Origin: Symbiodinium natans
Lineage: Eukaryota; Sar; Dinophyceae; Suessiales; Symbiodiniaceae
Assembly (NCBI GenBank): GCA_905221605.1
Contig: CAJNDS010002468.1
Location: 1-64,000, forward strand
Direction: 5' to 3'
DNA: 64,000 nt
In this document: positions 51,696 through 61,689 of the stretch, one piece after another
Position numbering within the stretch: the first letter of the stretch is position 1
Layout of the letters: each line of letters begins with the position of its first letter
Made by a program: the position numbers and the translations under genes
The notes under the pieces: generated by a model
The model's input: the letters and a program-made list of their open reading frames with translations, nothing else
Databases searched by the model: none
What the model was told of the DNA's origin: nothing

Positions 51696-51827
51696 CAGCA
51701 ACCCGGCTTCTCGAAGGCCAGGTTGTTGGTGTAGTGGTAGAGCACTGAACACTCACCGTCGTCCGAGAACTTCCGGAGGTCGAACAAGTGCTGCCAGACG
51801 TGAACAGGCCCGTCGCTCGCATCGAAC
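51696..51827 (-). CDS. ADP-ribosyltransferase-like family, N-terminal exon (LYHYT motif)
   Basis: Acceptor CCCATATCAG|G lies in the end of MITE-4 copy 2. Encodes FDASDGPVHVWQHLFDLRKF then SDDGECSVLYHYTNNLAFE. LYHYT is the candidate NAD-binding strand. The reading frame ends in TAA after GCCYGA, so the donor is unclear. Confidence 0.55.
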
Positions 51828-51942
51828 CTGATATGGGAGTTTACGAAAATGAGGGGGCCCCGAAATTGACCCCCAAATAGTAGGTTTCCCTTATAAGGAC
51901 CCCAAGAAGGTACCCCTAATTTTGGAAAACCCCCATATCAGG
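51827..51942. mobile_element. MITE-4 copy 2, supplying a splice acceptor
   Basis: Ends CCTGATATGGGAGTTTACGA and TTTTGGAAAACCCCCATATCAGG. Interior GACCCCCAAATAG and TCCCTTATAAGGACCCC as in the other copies. Its terminal CAG is directly followed by coding sequence on the minus strand. Confidence 0.8.
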
Positions 51943-52099
51943 TAACCACTGAACCCTGCTTATGTCAACCGTCAAGGACTATTTCTCGGATTTCGTTGAG
52001 CTAGGCACCCAGCTCAGGGTCCAGCGCACCCAAAGAAATGCAAGGGTTTAGGGCTCAAGTTTCCGGGCCTATACCCTTAGGTTGAGGGTTAAGGGTTTA

Positions 52100-52760
52100 G
52101 GGTTTAGGGTTCTTCAACCTTAAACCCTTGGCATTACAGGAAGGTGCGCGTAGTTTCCCTTGCCACGCAGCCCTCCAGAGAAGACCCAGCGTGGCCATGT
52201 TTAAGGCCCGCGACATAGATCTTGCAGGGTGCCGCTCCTGGCAGGCCTGCTTTGCAACTGCTAGTCCTGTGGTTCCTACATTGGCTGCCTGCGCGTGAGT
52301 TTTGGGCAGTGCCCATCTCAGGCCGGCCGGGAAAGTTTGTGGTGCCTCCTGTACGCATCGCACAATGCAGTCAAAAGGGGGTATGAAGGCCGGTGACAAC
52401 AACTACGCGAAGTTCCTTGCAGCCGGAGCAAGTGGAGAGAGTCCCCGGCTGATTCGAGCACCCTTCCTCCGTTTCTGCGCGGGCTGCTCGTGCACAGTGC
52501 ACATGGCGTGGTCGACCCTTGTGCTCGAACACTACATATCGGCACCGATATTTGTCTGCGCATGGGTGAGGGCGCGGCTTCTAAGGCATTGAGCACACGA
52601 TGGCAAACGACAGCCCTGCCTACGGGTGAACCCTCGTTGCCAAGGTCTCCGCCCCCACCACTGTTTTGGCAGCTGCTACTTGGGTCCCAGGGCGAACCCT
52701 TTCGAGCTCGCCTCCACGGAGTGTGTCTTGACAGACGCATCACCACAAGCACAGCCACAC
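52100..52760. other. Unique sequence, no supported gene
   Basis: About 660 bases free of arrays. The 146-residue minus and 96-residue plus frames overlap and lack motifs. Confidence 0.45.
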
Positions 52761-52999
52761 AGGTTTAGGGTTTAGGGTTTGGGGTTTGGGGTTTAGGTTC
52801 TAGGGTTTAGGGTTTAAGGGATTTGTTGAGCGATTCCTTGAAAGGTGGCAAGCTCGTGCAGCTTCTGACTGCAGCCACCGGAGGAAACTGATTCTAAGTA
52901 GTTTTTGTTCTGAGCCGTACCGGCCTTCGACCAAACTTGCCCGCAACCTCCTAAATCCTTGAACCCTGGAACCTCCTGAACCTCCTAAACCTCCTGAAC

Positions 53000-53148
53000 C
53001 TCCTAAACCCTCAACCCTCAACCCTCAACCCTCAACCCTAAACCCTCAACCCTCAACCCTCAACCCTCAACCCTAAACCCTAAACCCTAAACCCTAAACC
53101 CTAAACCCTAAACCCTAAACCCTAAACCCTAAACCCTAAACCCCAATC
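53000..53148. repeat. Telomere array: CCCTCAA block then CCCTAAA
   Basis: About ten CCCTCAA units (53006-53075) change abruptly into eleven CCCTAAA units. Confidence 0.95.
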
Positions 53149-53164
53149 CCAAAGGAGAGCCTGA

Positions 53165-53235
53165 AGGTCGGAAGCTCCCCGACGTGGTCGCAGGCGTAGG
53201 TGCTCGAGCCGCCAAAAAGCTCGCCTCGCCTTCTT
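53165..53235 (-). CDS. ADP-ribosyltransferase-like family, diverged exon
   Basis: GGCGAG|GC start. Encodes ELFGGSSTYACDHVGELPTF. ELF and the following spacing resemble AELFASL...FGKG at 51256-51398. C array left, G array (TTTGGGG block 53247-53352) right. Confidence 0.35.
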
Positions 53236-53724
53236 TGATGCTGCTTAGGGTTTGGGGTTTGGGGTTTGGGGTTTGGGGTTTAGGGTTTAGGGTTTAGGGC
53301 TGGGGTTTGGGGTTTGGGGTTTGGGGTTTGGGGTTTGGGGTTTGGGGTTTGGGGGTTAGGGGTTGGGGGTTTAAAGGGTTTAAGGGTTTCAGGGTTTACG
53401 GGTTTCAGGGTTTAAGGGTTGGAGTTGAGGGGTTGGGGTTTAGGGGTTTAGGGCTAGGGTTTGGGGTTTAGAGGGATTTTGGGATTGGGGCGTAGCGTCT
53501 TAGGAGTTTGGGGCTTTAGGGTCTAAAGGCCTTTAGTGTTCAGTGCTTAAGGACTATAAGCAGAAGAAGAAACCCCTAAACCCTAAACCCTAAACCCTAA
53601 ACCCTAAACCTTTTTAACGTACATCCTTAGAACCGAAAGGCCCCTGATGCCAACACCTCGTCTCTACAACGAAGGGGCACCTTTGCTGAACCATCCGAGA
53701 ACCCGCAGAGACAAGGCAGACGAG

Positions 53725-53830
53725 TTGGGACGTTCCCCCACTTAGACTAACAGCTCCTTCATAGGGAATTATAATGGGGGGGGGGTACTAGATATTCCTT
53801 TTTTAAGGAGCTGTTAGTATAAGGGGAAGG
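53725..53830. mobile_element. MITE-2 copy 3
   Basis: Ends TTGGGACGTTCCCCCACTTA and GTTAGTATAAGGGGAAGG; inner CTAACAGCTCC / GGAGCTGTTAG. It sits immediately 3' of the coding island 53835-53940 on the minus strand. Confidence 0.8.
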
Positions 53831-53834
53831 AGGC

Positions 53835-53940
53835 AAAAGAGCCGAGACGCAGGTAGCCGCCGGCAAAATACTGCGACAGCTCTGCACGCGCCGGGGCCTC
53901 GTGGGGGGACGTCGCGTTTTTGAAGCTCGCAGCCCTGAAA
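53835..53940 (-). CDS. ADP-ribosyltransferase-like family, second copy of the central exon
   Basis: Encodes AASFKNATSPHEAPARAELS then QYFAGGYLRLGSFAS. Aligns to FRNVANLEQ..AELFASL...FGKGVYAS with the key Gly-x-Gly lost, so probably a decayed paralogue. Confidence 0.4.
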
Positions 53941-54109
53941 TCCAACCCAAAACCGCTTCAAACCCGCCAAACCGCAGCAAAGCCCAAAACCCTCCTAGAC
54001 CCTAGCCCTAAACCCTAAACCCTAAACCCTAAACCCTAAACCCTAAACCCTAAACCCTAAACCCTAAACCCTAAACCCTAAGCCCTAAACCCACCTAAAC
54101 CCTCCTAAA

Positions 54110-54210
54110 CGCTGCACAACCTTTGACGGCCTCCTCCGCGCGGACTTTGCGGGCGTGGGCCGGGCACCGGGAGCTTGCGAGCAGCGTCGGGCGCCCCGCG
54201 GGCGTCTTGC
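54110..54210 (-). CDS. Orphan exon-like island
   Basis: The minus frame reads RKTPAGRPTLLASSRCPAHA then RKVRAEEAVKG. C array left, G array right. No family. Confidence 0.25.
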
Positions 54211-54234
54211 GCACGGGGGGGAGGGGGGGGGGGG

Positions 54235-54415
54235 TCAGGGTTTAGGGTTCAGGGGCTTAGGCTTTAGGGTTTGGGGGCTTAGGGTTTGGGGGCTTAGGGT
54301 TTGGGGGCTTAGGGTTTAGGGTTTAGGGTTTAGGGTTTAGGGTTTAGGGTTTAGGGTTTCGGGTTTAGGGTCTAGGGTCTAGGGTTTAGGGTTTAGGGTT
54401 TAGGGTTTAGGGCAT
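54235..54415. repeat. Telomere-type array, G orientation
   Basis: G-rich start, GGGGGCTTAGGGTTT units, then about twelve TTTAGGG units. Confidence 0.9.
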
Positions 54416-54559
54416 CTTCAAGGTGCAGGGTTTTCCGGTTCTTTTTCGGGGTTCTGTGGGGTCGTGTTATTCGGGTCTTGGGCATCTTTTTTTTAAGGTT
54501 TGTTTTTGGGCTTTTATGTTATTTTGTGAGGGGCTTTGGGATTGTCTCTTAAAAAAAAT

Positions 54560-54830
54560 TATAGATATCTGAGAAACCCTACACCTTTCTTCATATGTAC
54601 ATAAACCTTAATGGCCCAAGTCGGCCGCAAATTTGCCGAAATAGTCGGCATTTGTCTAATTAGCCGGCAAATTTGCCTAAGAAAGGCGGCCACGGCACAT
54701 TTGCCTGAATAGTCGGCGCTTGCCCCTGAATAAACTAAAACGTCGGTGGCCACGGCAAATTTGCCTAATTCGGCAAAATTTTGCCGCGGTGCCCCCAAAG
54801 CCTGCGGTTTTAGGGATCTCGTACTGTTCT
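54560..54830. other. Intergenic/intronic sequence with CGGCAAATTTGCC words
   Basis: CGGC(A)AATTTGCC(G/T)AA occurs at least four times at 54627-54785, partly in inverted form, spaced irregularly. The 79-residue minus frame through it (Ala/Arg-rich) is probably a by-product. Confidence 0.5.
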
Positions 54831-55064
54831 GGGAGCCACAAGGGGGGTGGACATTCGATACCAGGCTGCCCTAAGCCCTAATGCTGAACCCCAAAAGAAC
54901 CTAAACCCCCTAAACTTTAAACCTAAACCCTAAACCCCGAAGCCCCCCTAAACCCTAAACACGAAATCTTAAACCCTAAACCCCTAAACCTTAAACCCTG
55001 AAGCCTAAACGCCCCTAAACCCTCAACCCTAAACCCTAAACCCCCTAAACCCTAAACCCACGGA

Positions 55065-55150
55065 TGTGAAAGCCCCGTGTCAAGGCCTCCGGCTCCAAGG
55101 GCGTGAAGGCCTCGCAATGGTTGGCTTCGAAATGCCCGCAACGCGGATCA
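55065..55150 (-). CDS. Orphan exon-like island near the ADP-ribosyltransferase-like exons
   Basis: The minus frame reads KYDPRCGHFEANHCEAFTPL then EPEALTRGFHIR. Strongly protein-like. C array left, G array right. Could belong upstream of the LYHYT exon. Confidence 0.4.
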
Positions 55151-55389
55151 TACTTAGGGTGTAAGGTTGAGGGTTTAGGGTTTGGGGTTTAGGGTTTAGG
55201 GTATAGGGTTTAGGGTTTAGGGTTTAGGGTTTAGCGTCTAGGGTTTAGGGTTTAGGGTTTAGGGTTTCGGTAGGATCTAGTCCCTTCTTCCGAGTATTCA
55301 AACCCCCCCCTAAACGCGGGGAGGCTAATATTGGAGGGAGGGGACGACACAAGGGTCATTCCAAATCAACCCACAATGGTATTCACAAT

Positions 55390-55750
55390 GGTAGCCACAC
55401 CAAGAAGCATGCCACTAGTCAGATCAGCCGACACATATAAAATATGCTGACAGTCATGATAATTATCCTCATCATTGAGTTCACGCAGAACGCATATGGC
55501 CTTAGGGCCTGTCCGTTGGGGATTTTTTGGTTCCTCGGAATCTGGGAGGCGACCCAGGATGGTTCAGGCTTGGGTCCCATTTCTGGCACATGGGGCGCAC
55601 AGAACTGAGAGCGAAGAAACATGGTTCCCAGAATGACTATGCTTATACGCATCAGCAAAAGACGCATCGGGATTCACGCGACTCTCGGGACTCAAACACT
55701 CTCAGAGCGGTAGGACAGGCTTCGAGGTGGATACCCCTACAGCCTGAACC
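55390..55750. other. Unique sequence, no supported gene
   Basis: About 360 bases without arrays. Frames on both strands overlap and lack motifs. Confidence 0.4.
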
Positions 55751-55761
55751 CTCAACTCTAA

Positions 55762-55835
55762 GGGTAGTTACACGGTCCCTTGGCATGGGCCCTTAAACGG
55801 GTACCCCTTACGTACCCCTTATATACCCGATACAA
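55762..55835. mobile_element. MITE-3 copy 3 (partial)
   Basis: Left end AGTTACACGGTCCCTTGGCA and inner GGGCCCTTAAACGGG/CCCCTTATATACCC. The right terminal repeat is not visible. Confidence 0.6.
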
Positions 55836-55949
55836 ATTAGAGGAGACTACTCAGCACGCGGCGCAGCAACCCATGGCCAGCGCGCGGTGGCTCTTGCGTG
55901 GCTTGTGGCTCGGACTATGTGTTTAGGAGTTGAGGACTTAGGGTGTAGG

Positions 55950-56055
55950 TTGGCATGTTCCCTGATACTGATAGTACTAACAGTCCTTAATCGCGATGAT
56001 AATAAGGTGTACGAAAATCACTATTCAGGACTGCTAGCAAAAGGGGAACATCCCA
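55950..56055. mobile_element. MITE-2 copy 4 with target duplication
   Basis: Ends TTGGCATGTTCCC and GGGGAACATCCCAA; inner ACTAACAGTCC / GGACTGCTAGC. Flanks GGTGTAGG and GGTGTAAG form an 8-bp target duplication with one mismatch. Confidence 0.85.
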
Positions 56056-56199
56056 AGGTGTAAGGCTCAGGGTTATGGGTTCAGGAGGGTTCACAACATA
56101 CCAAGAGCCATCACGCTGCGGTTCAGCAAGCCTGCCGCAGGGGTTCTCCAAGAGGATCCGGTAGCTATGGTAGCTCCCAAGACTGGTCCCAAGACTTCA

Positions 56200-56408
56200 T
56201 GGTCTTTACCCCCCCCCAAACTAACAGCAAAGAGCAACTATCATGCTCCGATCCGAGTCAGAATAGTGCGAGGAATCACTTCTTGCGGGGGGACCCAGGG
56301 TTGCAGGCGTTGTATCATCTTCGTTTCAAAGCCACCGGGGATCGACATGCCCTTCATATGTTTAGGGCGGTAGACTGCCAAGCGCCACGGGCTACGGTTG
56401 AGGGCTGA
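56200..56408 (+). CDS. Possible plus-strand exon
   Basis: The frame contains GDPGLQALYHLRFKATGDRH then ALHMFRAVDCQAP. Protein-like but unassigned and without clear splice sites. Confidence 0.25.
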
Positions 56409-56455
56409 CGGCTGATGCATCAGGGTTTAGGGCTTGGGGCCTAAGGTTCAAAGTT

Positions 56456-56585
56456 TAGGGTTTTTAGGGTTTAGGGTTTAGGGTTTAGGGTTTAGGGTTT
56501 AGGGTTTAGGGTTTTTTTAGGGTTTAGGGTTTAGGGTTTAGGGTTTAGGGTTTAGGGTTTAGGGTTTAGGGTTTAGGGTTTAGGG
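56456..56585. repeat. Telomere-type array, G orientation
   Basis: About 17 TTTAGGG units, interrupted by one TTTTTTAGGG. Confidence 0.95.
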
Positions 56586-57136
56586 TTACACAACCCGAAC
56601 CCCCCAAAGCCTACACTTCAAGCCCGGACAAATCCGAAACCCCTAAAGATTGCTCCACGCGCCCTGGAAACCTGTTTCGGGGGCTTCGGGCTCTTCATGG
56701 CCTAATCGGCTCAACATTCTTTTCAGGGTGCTTAAGGGAGGGGAATTCACAGGGGTTTGCAACCCAAGGTTCCTAAATACTCCACACTACTCCCTAAGGC
56801 TCCCTAAGCTTCCCTGAGGTCGCCAAAACATCCCCTAGGTACCTGCCCGGGGAAGTGCCTCGGACCAAAAGCAAACACTAGAAAAGCCATAACAATCATA
56901 AACAGTCGCAATCATCATCGTCCTAACCATCATGGTCAAAAGCATCATAGTCACAATCATATTCACTTTAATCATGAAGTCTTTTTGCATTCGAAAACCA
57001 TTTTTAGGAAGATGGCTCACGGGCCGATGCCTGCAAGAATAATGTTGACCAAAGATGGGGGGTGTGACCTAAACCCGAAACGCAGGCGCAGCGGCAACTT
57101 GCATTAGGTGCTCACAAGAGCCCCAAGAACACTCCT

Positions 57137-57137
57137 T

Positions 57138-57178
<41 letters not shown>

Positions 57179-57215
57179 AACCATCATCATCATCACCATC
57201 ATCATCATCACCATC
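57137..57215. repeat. (CAT)n tract
   Basis: CATCATCAT with CACCAT interruptions. The long Met/Val frame on the minus strand is a product of the repeat. Confidence 0.95.
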
Positions 57216-57432
57216 ACAGGAATGGTGGAGAACAAAATAATCATCATAACAATAGGCAGAACCATAACACTCATAGAACAGGTATAAAAGAGACTATCGA
57301 GCAGATTGTCAGCAACTCGGCTGGAAGGACACGGACGGGATGCTTCCCCACACCTTTTGCAAAGACGCACTGGTTTGCGGACTGTACTCCACGCCATCAT
57401 GACATGCAGCGCGAGCTGCTTGTAGGAAAAGA

Positions 57433-57537
57433 CCATGTGGGGGTTTACGAAAAGAAGGGATAGACCCCCAAATAATCGGACTCCCTTATAATAAGGACCT
57501 CAATAAAGCACCTCCGATTTCGAAGAACCCCCATGTG
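57433..57537. mobile_element. MITE-4 copy 3
   Basis: Ends CATGTGGGGGTTTACGAAAA and TTTCGAAGAACCCCCATGTG. Interior GACCCCCAAATAATCGG and CCCTTATAATAAGGACC. Confidence 0.8.
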
Positions 57538-57539
57538 CC

Positions 57540-58260
57540 TCGGGTACCGGTTCATGTGCAGCGCGCACTGGAAACCTCCGGTTTCGAGGCTGCCCTGGAC
57601 AGCTCCTGAACAACACGCAGTTTGTCTGAAAAAGCTTCGCTTGGAAACGTCTCTTGGCATTTCCGAGCATAGGCTGGCTAAGGGTATGCCCATGCCAATC
57701 TCGAAGGTTCGCGGGCCTGGACATGTATGCCCTTGTTAGGCCTTCTGGCTTAGGGAAGCACCTCTGCATCTTCGGGTGTAGGGGTTTAGGATTTAGGGTT
57801 CAGGGTTTTGGGTGTAGGGCAGCGTCTTCTGCAGAACTGGCGCTTTATGATCCCCCTTCTGCTCAGCGCCAGGCCCGCGAAGAGGACTCCTACCTTGCAA
57901 AACTCTGGGAATACACCGCGCCTGCTTCTGAAGGCGGTGCACTAAAACCTAATCCACACTGCGTAGCGCAGAAAGAACGGCACCCTCCGAAGAAGGAATA
58001 TATACATGTGGGGACATCCCTTGATCTATGACAGATGCTTTCGGGAGTCCTAGGCAGTATGCACTCAGAGACCCCCAGCCAACCCCCAGGAAAGATCGGG
58101 GTTCCGGAGTGAGAGAGGCCAGGATAGGGAGGAGCTCCACCAGGCCAACAGATCAGGCCCGGATCATCTTTCCGGGCTTCGTTCTTTCTATTGTTCTTTC
58201 CTTGTTTGATCCTACGTCAACTTCGACATGTGCTTTTTTCCATGCCCTATAAAACCCTAA
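57540..58260. other. Unique sequence, weak coding hints
   Basis: A plus-strand frame (57654-58031) has a protein-like stretch AREEDSYLAKLWEYTAPASE near 57880, and a minus frame LRDWHGHTLSQPMLGNAKRR near 57680. They cannot both be right and neither is assigned. Confidence 0.3.
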
Positions 58261-58434
58261 ACCCCGAACCCGGAACCCTAAACCCCAAAAACCCAAAACC
58301 CCAAAACCCAAAACCCTAAACCCTAAACCCTAAACCAAAGAGATGGGGGGGTTGCTTGGGGCTCCATGAAGCACAGGCTGCAAGAGGCGGAGCCAATGCG
58401 ATGGAGTCAGGCTCTCCCGAACTGATCTGACTGT

Positions 58435-58540
58435 TTAGGGTTTAGGGTTTAGGGTTTAGGGTTTAGGGTTTAGGGTTTAGGGTTTAGGGTGTGGGGTTTA
58501 GGGTCTAGGGTTTAGGGTTTAGGGTTTAGGGTTTAGGGGA
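58435..58540. repeat. Telomere-type array, G orientation
   Basis: About 14 units with GTGTGGGG and GTCTAGGG variants. Confidence 0.9.
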
Positions 58541-58589
58541 GGTTCGGGTTAAAGGTTTAGGCGTTGGGGTCTGGGGTCTAGGCTTTAAG

Positions 58590-58668
58590 GCGCGCGGCCT
58601 CTGACTCCGGCCAGGCTTGGCAAAAGACTCCGTAGAGCGATGCTGCATTCCGGGGTGTCGAGTGTGCT
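58590..58668 (-). CDS. ADP-ribosyltransferase-like family, diverged central exon
   Basis: ACACCCCG|GAAT start mirrors CACCCCAG|GAAC at 51398. Encodes NAASLYGVFCQAWPESEAAR. Lacks the FGKGVY motif, so probably a decayed paralogue. Confidence 0.35.
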
Positions 58669-59184
58669 TTACCCGAAGCCTTAAACCTAATTACACTCTG
58701 CACGGCATACGGGATGTTGAGGGGGTCCCTAAACCTTAAACCCTAAACCGTAAACCCTAAACCCTAAACCCTAAAACCTTCGGCAAAAGCCCAGAGTGCA
58801 GCACGCACGAAAAGTCAGAGGCGACTTCCCGACGGACGACAGGGTGCTTACAGCCCTGCGCATCACACGAACGGTCTAGGGTTTAGGGTTTTGGGTTTAG
58901 GGTTTAGGGTCTGGGGTTTAGGGTTTAGGGTTCGGGGTTTAGGGTTCAGGGTTTAGGGTTTAGGGTTTAGGGTTTTGGAGTTTAGGGTTTTGGGGTGTAG
59001 GGTTTAGGACCTCCAAGTGAAGGCATGGCCCAAGCTACCTCCTCAACCAGGGTGCTAGGGTTGTAGAGGTTAGGGCCAGGGTCAATAGGGATTAGGGTGC
59101 AGGGTTTAGGGTTTAGAGCTTAGGGTCTACAGGCTTCGGGCCCTTTAAGGGGTCAGTCAGGGGTTAGAGTTTAGGGTTTAGGGT

Positions 59185-59278
59185 TCAAGGTTACAAGCAC
59201 CCCTAAATTAATAAGCGAATAACCAGAGTTACCCTAGATCTAAGTGTTCTTGTAAGCACCTATGAACCTCCAAGTAAA
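59185..59278. mobile_element. MITE-1 copy H, left arm degenerate
   Basis: Right end AGCACCTATGAACCTCCAAGT; the left side starts at the end of an array (GGGTTCAAGGTTACAAGCACC). Confidence 0.65.
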
Positions 59279-59932
59279 CATGTACACTGGCGTACTTATG
59301 AGGGCAGCGCCACACCTGACTAGCATATAGGGTTTAGGGTTTAGGGTTTTAGGGTGTAGGGTTAAGGGTTCTACATGAACCGGGAGAGGAGGGTGGGGGG
59401 GGGGGGTCTCTGCTCTAAAAGGCAGATGCGCGTTAGATTGCAACTCCGAAACCATAAACCCACAAACATCACTCTAAACCCTAAACCCTAAACCCTTAAA
59501 CCTTAGACCTTAAACCTTTAACCCTTAAACCCTAAACCCTTAAACCTTAAACCTTAAACCCTAAAGCCTAAACCCTACAGGGTGTTCGGGTTTCAAGTTG
59601 GAATGGATGTTCAGGACTCGCACCGTGGAAAAGAGGCGTGAAGGGCTGTCGGATGCGTGGGAGCTCGCAAAGTCGTTTATATAGGAAAGGGGCCTACCGA
59701 GTTGGTTAGGGTTTTGGGTTCAGGGGCTAAACCCTAAACCCTGACCCTAAACCCTAAACCCTAAACCCTAAACACTAAATCCTAAACCCTAAACCCTAAA
59801 CCCTAAACCTAAACCCTTTAGCTTAGCCTTTGGATGCTTTAGGGAAATTTCAGGATGGCTCGAAAACTGCCCTCCCACCGTCGGATTTGGAGCCACGGCT
59901 TCGGCCGCGCAAGAGTGCCAGGGCTCTTAGTG

Positions 59933-60100
59933 GGGTTTAGGGTTTAGGGTTTAGGGTTTAGGGTTTAGGGTTTAGGATTTAGGGTTTAGGGTTTAGGGTT
60001 TAGGGTTTGGGGTTTAGGGTTTAGTGTGTTACAAGTAGTAGTGTTTAGGGCTAGGGCTTAGGGTTTTGGGTTTTGGGTTTTGGGTTTTGGGTTTTGGGAT
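59933..60100. repeat. Telomere arrays, TTTAGGG then TTTTGGG block
   Basis: Ten TTTAGGG units, a short unique stretch, then five TTTTGGG units (60063-60098). Confidence 0.9.
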
Positions 60101-60169
60101 TTGGCCTCAGGGTTCAGGGTGGTAGACACTTCAAGTGCCAGTCGAGGCAAGAGTGTCATGCCTCGGTGT

Positions 60170-61656
60170 TCACCAGCAGGCAACATCGAGGGACGATGAG
60201 CACAGCCAAGCATCGCCGAAATGTTCAGACTCGATTGAAACATCTGAGGTGTTCCACTGGCCGATGTCCTGGTTGAACTGGAGCGCCTCGAAAAACATGC
60301 CGGAGATGTCCTGGACAGCTGATGTCTTCCACTTGCCCAGGTCTTGGTTGAAGCTGCGCGCGCGATCGAACATGTGGCTCATGTTCCGGACAGCTGACGT
60401 GTCCCAGTTCCCGATGTCTTTGTTGAATGCGACAGCCTCCTGAAACATCTGGGACATGTCCTGGACAGATGAGGTGTTCCAGCTGCTGATGTCTTGGTTG
60501 AAGGCTGCCGCCATGTGGAACATGCTAGACATGGATCGCACAGCAGACGTGTTCCAGCTGCTGATGTTCTTGTTGAAGTCCGAAGCTTGGTAGAACATCC
60601 ACGACATATCCTCAACTGCCGATGTGACCCACTGGCTGATATCTCGGTTGAAGCTGGTCGCACCTCCGAACATCCCAGTCATGCCCCGGACAGCCGACGT
60701 GTCCCAGTTTCCGATGTCCTGGTTGAAGTCTGAGGCGAATGCGAACATGCTGTGCATGTCCTGGACTGCTGACGTGTTCCAGCTGCTGATGTTCTGGTCA
60801 AAGCGGCTTGCGAAAGCGAACATCCACCGCATGTTCGTAACAGCTGATGTGTCCCAGTGGCCTATGTGCTGGTTGAACTTCGTCGCATAACCAAACAACG
60901 CAGACATGTCCTTGACAGATGATACATCCCACTTGCCAATGTCTTGGTTGAAAGACTCTGCTCCAAGAAACATGCCAGCCATGTCCCGAACAGCTGATAC
61001 GCGCCATTGGCCGACATCCTGATTGAAGCGGCTGGCTGCGGCGAACATGCCCCGCATGTCCTTGACAGCCGATGTGTCCCACGGGCCAATGTCTTGATTG
61101 AAACTCGCGCCTTCTTTGAACATGTCATGCATATCCTGCACGCCTGACGTGTCCCACATGCCGATGTTCTCGTTGAAGCTCCTTGCACCGTAAAACATCG
61201 CCGACATATTCCGGACAGCTGACGTGTTCCAACCACTGATGTTCTGGTTGAAGCTGGCGGCCCTCTTGAACATGCCCGCCATGCTTGTCACGTGAGAGGT
61301 GTCCCATGCAGAGATGGACGCGAGCTGGCAGAATCCCAGATCTGCGAAGAGGAAGCTCATGTCCGTGACCTGCGAGACCTGCCAGTCACTCAGTCCGCCG
61401 TAGAGCTCCTCCACATGGCTCCTCACCAAGCCGTCCTGCTCTTATGGCGCACATGAACTCACGAGGAACGACCAGGCGCTTCGTCAACAACTACGTCACG
61501 ACATCACGTCACAACTACATCCCGTCACCCCTCCTGGCACCACATCTTGACGCTTTGGCGCAGCTCCACACCGCTCTGAAACGGCCGCGCCTGTACCAAG
61601 GGGATGGAAGCCAGCATTGAAAACATGGCGGGCGCCCAACCCACCGAGCTCATCAT
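60170..61656 (-). CDS. BspA/DUF285-type repeat protein, copy 2 (462 residues, two exons)
   Basis: Exon 1 is 61534-61656 and exon 2 is 60170-61435, the same exon lengths as copy 1 (123 and 1266 bp); the intron is 98 bp with the same CAG|GA...CAG|GA ends. About 17 differences in 419 aligned residues of exon 2 by eye (for example LGFCQ for LGPCQ, IGPWDTS for IGLWDTS), so about 96 percent identical. Homology continues about 40-50 bp past the stop and to about 61700 upstream, after which unrelated array-rich sequence follows. The small number of differences, no stop codons and preserved repeats suggest a recent duplication with both copies intact. Confidence 0.8.
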
Positions 61657-61689
61657 GGGCTCCAAAGGCGGCCGTGGCCCAAGGCGGCC

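Noticed and set aside
51715-51790. tRNA-like stretch (GGTGTAGTGGTAGAGCAC ... GGTCGAAC)
   Set aside because: The D-arm and TpsiC-arm words are suggestive on the + strand, but no cloverleaf closes and the minus strand encodes the conserved-looking LYHYT exon through the same bases.
57104-57436. Met/Val-rich frame on the minus strand
   Set aside because: Encoded largely by the CAT trinucleotide tract.
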